NCBI GenBank assembly: GCA_902595525.1
Contig: CACJQJ010000003.1
Span: forward strand, 1 to 56,510
Length of the DNA: 56,510 nucleotides
Reading direction: 5' to 3'
DNA from: an uncultured Alphaproteobacteria bacterium
GTDB lineage: Bacteria; Pseudomonadota; Alphaproteobacteria; HIMB59
The notes beneath the pieces were generated by a model. It saw only the letters and a program-made list of their open reading frames with translations, was not told where the DNA came from and searched no databases. Numbering within the stretch: the first letter of the stretch is position 1; each line of letters begins with the position of its first letter. Made by a program: the position numbers and the translations under genes. Below, piece by piece: positions 53,314 to 56,510 of this stretch.

Positions 53314-54761
53314 GTAATTCGTTTTTAATTATGCTGGCTATTATCACGCCACTTTTTGCAGCATTATTCTCTTATGTCTGTAGATATAATAATAACTTAA
53401 GAGACTCTTTTGGTATAATTGGAGGTCTCATAACCTTTGTAATCAGTTTAAAAATTTTTCATGGAATACAAAATAATGAGGTATATCAAATAACTTTTTT
53501 TACTCTTTTTGATGGGGTGGATTTTGCTTTTAAAGTATCAGCTCTTGGATCTATTTTTAGTTTAGTGGCATCTTCATTATGGATACTGGCATCTATCTAC
53601 ACTATTGGTTATATGAGGGGTGCTGGTGAAAAAAATCAAACAAGATTTGTAATTTTTTATTCAATCGCAATCCATGCTGCATTGGCAATAGCTTGGTCTG
53701 GAAATCTTCTAGTCTTATTTATTTTTTATGAAATATTAACTTTTTCAACTTTCCCTTTAGTTGGACATAAGCAAAACGCTGAATCGCAATCTGCAGGAAG
53801 GCTTTATTTGTCGATTTTAGTGGGTACCTCTTTAATATTTTTCTTACCAGCTATATTTTGGATTTGGCTTAAAACAGGGACTTTAGATTTTCAAGATGGG
53901 GGAATACTTATGAATAAATTCCCAGCAGAGTACCTATCTTTTCTAATAGCTATGCTTGTGTTTGGTATAGGTAAAGCAGCAATTATGCCTATTCATCGTT
54001 GGTTGCCTGCTGCAATGGTGGCGCCAACTCCAGTTTCTGCATTACTCCACGCCGTTGCTGTAGTAAAAGCTGGTGTATTTAGCTTTCTCGTGGTCATTGT
54101 TTATATTGTTGGTCCAGACTTTTTACTTCAAACAAAAAGCTCTGACTGGTTAGTCTGGTTAGCATGTTTCACTATAATGGCTTCTAGTATCATAGCGATA
54201 ACAAAAGATGACTTAAAAGCGAGATTAGCTTATTCTACTATAAGTCAACTTTCCTATATTATTTTGGGAGCAGCTTTGGCTTCATCTTTAGCTCTAAAAG
54301 GGGCATCTTTTCATATTATAACTCATGCTTTAGGTAAGATAACTCTATTCTTCTGTGCAGGTGCTATTTATGTAACTGCCCATATTAAAAAGGTAAGTGA
54401 CCTAAAAGGTATGGGCTACAAATTACCTTTAATATTTTTTGCTTACACTTTAGGGGCTCTATCTATCATTGGGGTTCCTCCATTTATTGGTTCTTGGAGT
54501 AAATTTTATTTAATCATGGGCTCTATTGAGAGAGAATTTATAATCGTTGCAATAATCTTAGGTATTTCCTCATTGCTAAATATTTATTATCTATTACAGC
54601 CTGTAGTAATAGGCTTCACCCAAAACTCTAAGAAAGAAATAAAATTAATTAAAGCCCCTTTAACTGTTTGGCCACCATTAATTACAGGTTTAGGCTGTTT
54701 AGTTTTCTTTTTTTATGCAAACTATTTTTTGAATAATATTAGTGGAGTAATAGTGAATTAA
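53310..54761 (+). CDS. Second NuoL/M/N-like proton-conducting subunit
   Basis: A second, different antiporter-like membrane protein, 483 residues with about 14 helices. It has the Glu in LLVLFIFYEILTFSTFPLVGH, the Lys in FGIGKAAIMPIHRWLPAAMVAPTPVSALLHAVAVVKAG, and ITHALGKITLFFCAGAI. The PTPVSALLHAVAVVKAGVF block is closer to NuoL/MrpA-N and hydrogenase-module subunits than to the first D gene, so it may take the place of the missing MrpA N-terminal part. The start is TTG in a four-base overlap. Confidence 0.88.
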   Translation: MSNSFLIMLAIITPLFAALFSYVCRYNNNLRDSFGIIGGLITFVISLKIFHGIQNNEVYQITFFTLFDGVDFAFKVSALGSIFSLVASSLWILASIYTIGYMRGAGEKNQTRFVIFYSIAIHAALAIAWSGNLLVLFIFYEILTFSTFPLVGHKQNAESQSAGRLYLSILVGTSLIFFLPAIFWIWLKTGTLDFQDGGILMNKFPAEYLSFLIAMLVFGIGKAAIMPIHRWLPAAMVAPTPVSALLHAVAVVKAGVFSFLVVIVYIVGPDFLLQTKSSDWLVWLACFTIMASSIIAITKDDLKARLAYSTISQLSYIILGAALASSLALKGASFHIITHALGKITLFFCAGAIYVTAHIKKVSDLKGMGYKLPLIFFAYTLGALSIIGVPPFIGSWSKFYLIMGSIEREFIIVAIILGISSLLNIYYLLQPVVIGFTQNSKKEIKLIKAPLTVWPPLITGLGCLVFFFYANYFLNNISGVIVN

Positions 54762-54995
54762 ATGAAAAAAAATGATTTAAAGAGTATGGGTAAAAGCTTT
54801 ACAAAGTACATACTTATAATCGGAGCACTTTTAATTCTTTTAGACTTTACTTTTCATAGACATGAATACTTTTCCTTTGCCGAGATATATGGCTTCCCAG
54901 CATTTTTCGGTTTTGTAAGTTTTGTTTTTATAGTCATGTTAGGAAAGTGGCTGAGGAAATTCTTAATGAGGAAGGAGGATTATTATGATCAGTAA
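54762..54995 (+). CDS. Small two-helix membrane protein of the antiporter operon
   Basis: 77 residues with two hydrophobic segments (YILIIGALLILLDFTF and FFGFVSFVFIVMLGKW) joined by a short loop HRHEYFSFAEIYGF. It ends with a basic stretch and KEDYYDQ. Proteins of this shape, ending 'R.EDYYD', sit between D-type antiporter genes in other alphaproteobacteria as far as I recall; function is not known. It starts directly at the previous stop and overlaps the next gene by 11 bases, so it is part of the operon and probably an accessory subunit. Confidence 0.8.
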   Translation: MKKNDLKSMGKSFTKYILIIGALLILLDFTFHRHEYFSFAEIYGFPAFFGFVSFVFIVMLGKWLRKFLMRKEDYYDQ

Positions 54996-56510
54996 TTTTA
55001 TTCCCGGTTTAATTATGATAATTACTTCATTCTTATTGCCAACCATTCCTCAATATTTCAGACATCCTGCGATGTTATTATCGGTGGGTTTATCAGCTTT
55101 ATCTTTATTTAATGGTTATGGAACTTTTTTAGAGTGGGACATACTTGGTTTAAATTTAATATTATATCAATCAGATAGTTTAACTCTTCCATTTGCTATT
55201 ATTTTTCATATTGCAGCTATACTTGTAATAATTTTTAGCTGGCACAGTAAAAATTTAATGGAGCATATGGCGACACTAGCTTATGCAGGCTCTGCTATTG
55301 GTGCTCTCCACGCAGGAGATTTTTTTAGTTTATTTATTTGGTGGGAAGCTACAGCTCTTACTTCAGTCTTTATAGTTTTTGCTGGAAATACAAAAGCAGC
55401 AAAAGATGCAGCTATGAGATATTTGATCATTCAAGTTTCTTCAGGTGTATTACTTTTAATTGGCGCATGTTTAATGCTATATCAAACAGGAAACCATAAT
55501 TTAGCTGTTCTAGATTTAAAAACAAATTTTGGAATTTTTATATTTATTGCTTTTGGAATTAAGGCTGCATTTCCTCTTTTAAATGGTTGGCTACAAGACT
55601 CTTACCCTGAGTCTTCGGTTACTGGCACAGTGGCACTTTCTGCTTTTACAACAAAATTGGCAATTTATGCTTTAGCTAGAACTTTTCCAGGCACTGACTC
55701 ACTGATTTGGATAGGTGCAATAATGACAGCTTTTCCTGTATTTTTTGCAGTCATAGAAAATGATTTAAGAAGAGTTTTGTCATTTAGTCTTAATAACCAA
55801 TTAGGCTTTATGGTTGTTGGTATTGGTATTGGGACAGAACTTTCTCTTAATGGAACGGTAGCGCATGCGTTCGTTCATATAATTTATAAAGCTCTTTTGT
55901 TTATGAGTATGGGTGCTGTTTTATACAGAGCTGGAACAACAAAAGCTTCTGAATTAGGGGGCCTTTACAAATACATGCCATTCACAACAATATTTTGCAT
56001 TATAGGGGCCATGTCTATTTCTGCATTTCCGTTGTTCAGCGGATTTGTCGCCAAATCTTTAATAATGTCCTCGCTTGGAGGTATGGGAATGGTTTTAATT
56101 TACTTTATTTTATTCTTTGCATCCGCAGGTGTTTTGGAGCACTCAGGGATAAAGATTCCTTACTTTGCTTTTTTTGCACACGAGAGGAAGAATAAAGTTA
56201 AAGAGGCTCCTATTAATATGCTCATTGCAATGGGCATCGCTGCTTTTTTATGTATTGCTATAGGTGTATTCCCAAAATATTTGTATCAAATACTTCCATA
56301 CGCAGTTGAGTATCAGCCCTATACTTTAGACCATGTAATAAGTCAGCTACAACTTTTAGTTTTTGCAATTATTGCATTTTTATTTTTAGTTAAATTTAAA
56401 CTTTATCCCTCCGAGATTAGATCAACTGTTTTAAATTCTGATTGGTTTTACAGAAAAATGTTACCTGGTATTGGTAAACCCTTATTTAAAAAAATAGGTT
56501 TATTAACAGA
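54985..56510 (+). CDS. Third NuoL/M/N-like proton-conducting subunit (runs off the window)
   Basis: An open frame from the ATG at 54985 (GGAGG eight bases upstream) to the window edge, about 508 residues with no stop. It has many hydrophobic helices, the Glu in FSLFIWWEATALTSVFIVFAG, the Lys in AFGIKAAFPLLNGWLQDSYPESSVTGTVALSAF, and FVHIIYKALLFMSMGAV. The NGWLQDSYP block, in place of HxWLPdA, marks a separate MrpD-like subfamily that usually reads 'HNWLQDAYP'. The C-terminal part may continue beyond the window. Confidence 0.88.
   Translation, partial: MISNFIPGLIMIITSFLLPTIPQYFRHPAMLLSVGLSALSLFNGYGTFLEWDILGLNLILYQSDSLTLPFAIIFHIAAILVIIFSWHSKNLMEHMATLAYAGSAIGALHAGDFFSLFIWWEATALTSVFIVFAGNTKAAKDAAMRYLIIQVSSGVLLLIGACLMLYQTGNHNLAVLDLKTNFGIFIFIAFGIKAAFPLLNGWLQDSYPESSVTGTVALSAFTTKLAIYALARTFPGTDSLIWIGAIMTAFPVFFAVIENDLRRVLSFSLNNQLGFMVVGIGIGTELSLNGTVAHAFVHIIYKALLFMSMGAVLYRAGTTKASELGGLYKYMPFTTIFCIIGAMSISAFPLFSGFVAKSLIMSSLGGMGMVLIYFILFFASAGVLEHSGIKIPYFAFFAHERKNKVKEAPINMLIAMGIAAFLCIAIGVFPKYLYQILPYAVEYQPYTLDHVISQLQLLVFAIIAFLFLVKFKLYPSEIRSTVLNSDWFYRKMLPGIGKPLFKKIGLLT

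Noticed and set aside
1..56510. CRISPR arrays, insertion sequences, prophage genes and rRNA
   Set aside because: None of their characteristic repeats or genes were seen on either strand.

Overview
The window is about 56.5 kb of very AT-rich, almost completely coding DNA from a streamlined, probably free-living alphaproteobacterium. Several gene strings are typical of that class: lptF/pepA, purMN/hda, topA-plsY-pyrB-ruvX/gatCAB, smpB, rpoZ-spoT-pdxJ-acpS-lepB-rnc-recO, glyA-nrdR-ribDEBH-nusB, bamE/plsX-ihfA-merR and hom-glpX-recJ. Base composition, tiny or negative spacers, frequent TTG starts, a proton-pumping pyrophosphatase and a tripartite tricarboxylate transporter (TTT) suggest an oligotrophic marine lineage of SAR11 or HIMB59/AEGEAN-169 type. 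That placement is inference; no rRNA is present to test it. No IS element, prophage, CRISPR array or long repeat was seen. No gene-free stretch reaches 300 bases; the longest are 41523-41711, 31096-31200 and 36245-36345.

Region 1 (1-36244) is housekeeping: lipopolysaccharide export, purine and pyrimidine synthesis, tRNA charging, phospholipid synthesis, lysine and threonine precursors, the stringent response, riboflavin synthesis, ribosomal proteins and recombination/repair, with three tRNAs (Ser-GCU, Pro-GGG, Glu-UUC). Strand changes here are collapsed: three divergent pairs have overlapping or nearly abutting start codons, and convergent pairs overlap by 4-11 bp. Several familiar neighbours are absent from their usual slots: dprA and pyrC near plsY, era between rnc and recO, and fabH between plsX and ihfA.

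Region 2 (36245-49393) is metabolic. A serine-glyoxylate aminotransferase and a PanE-like reductase face sucCD and a quinone oxidoreductase. Then comes a regulated catabolic block: TTT transporter (tctC-tctB-tctA), a GntR/FCD regulator, a ThDP enzyme of the oxalyl-CoA decarboxylase/2-hydroxyacyl-CoA lyase group, formyl-CoA:oxalate CoA-transferase (frc), and a free-standing homologue of the N-terminal folate domain of 10-formyl-THF dehydrogenase. Two nearly identical 17-bp perfect palindromes, each over a likely -10 element, lie at 41542-41558 and 45475-45491 and probably are the GntR operators. The block can be read as: acid import, CoA activation, release of formyl-CoA, then transfer of the formyl group to tetrahydrofolate. 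The last step would be new if it is real.

Region 3 (49403-56510) is an Mrp-type cation/proton antiporter operon in the order E-F-G-(A C-terminal part)-B-C-D-D-small protein-D. It has no full-length MrpA in view, has three different NuoL/M/N-like subunits, and runs off the end of the window.
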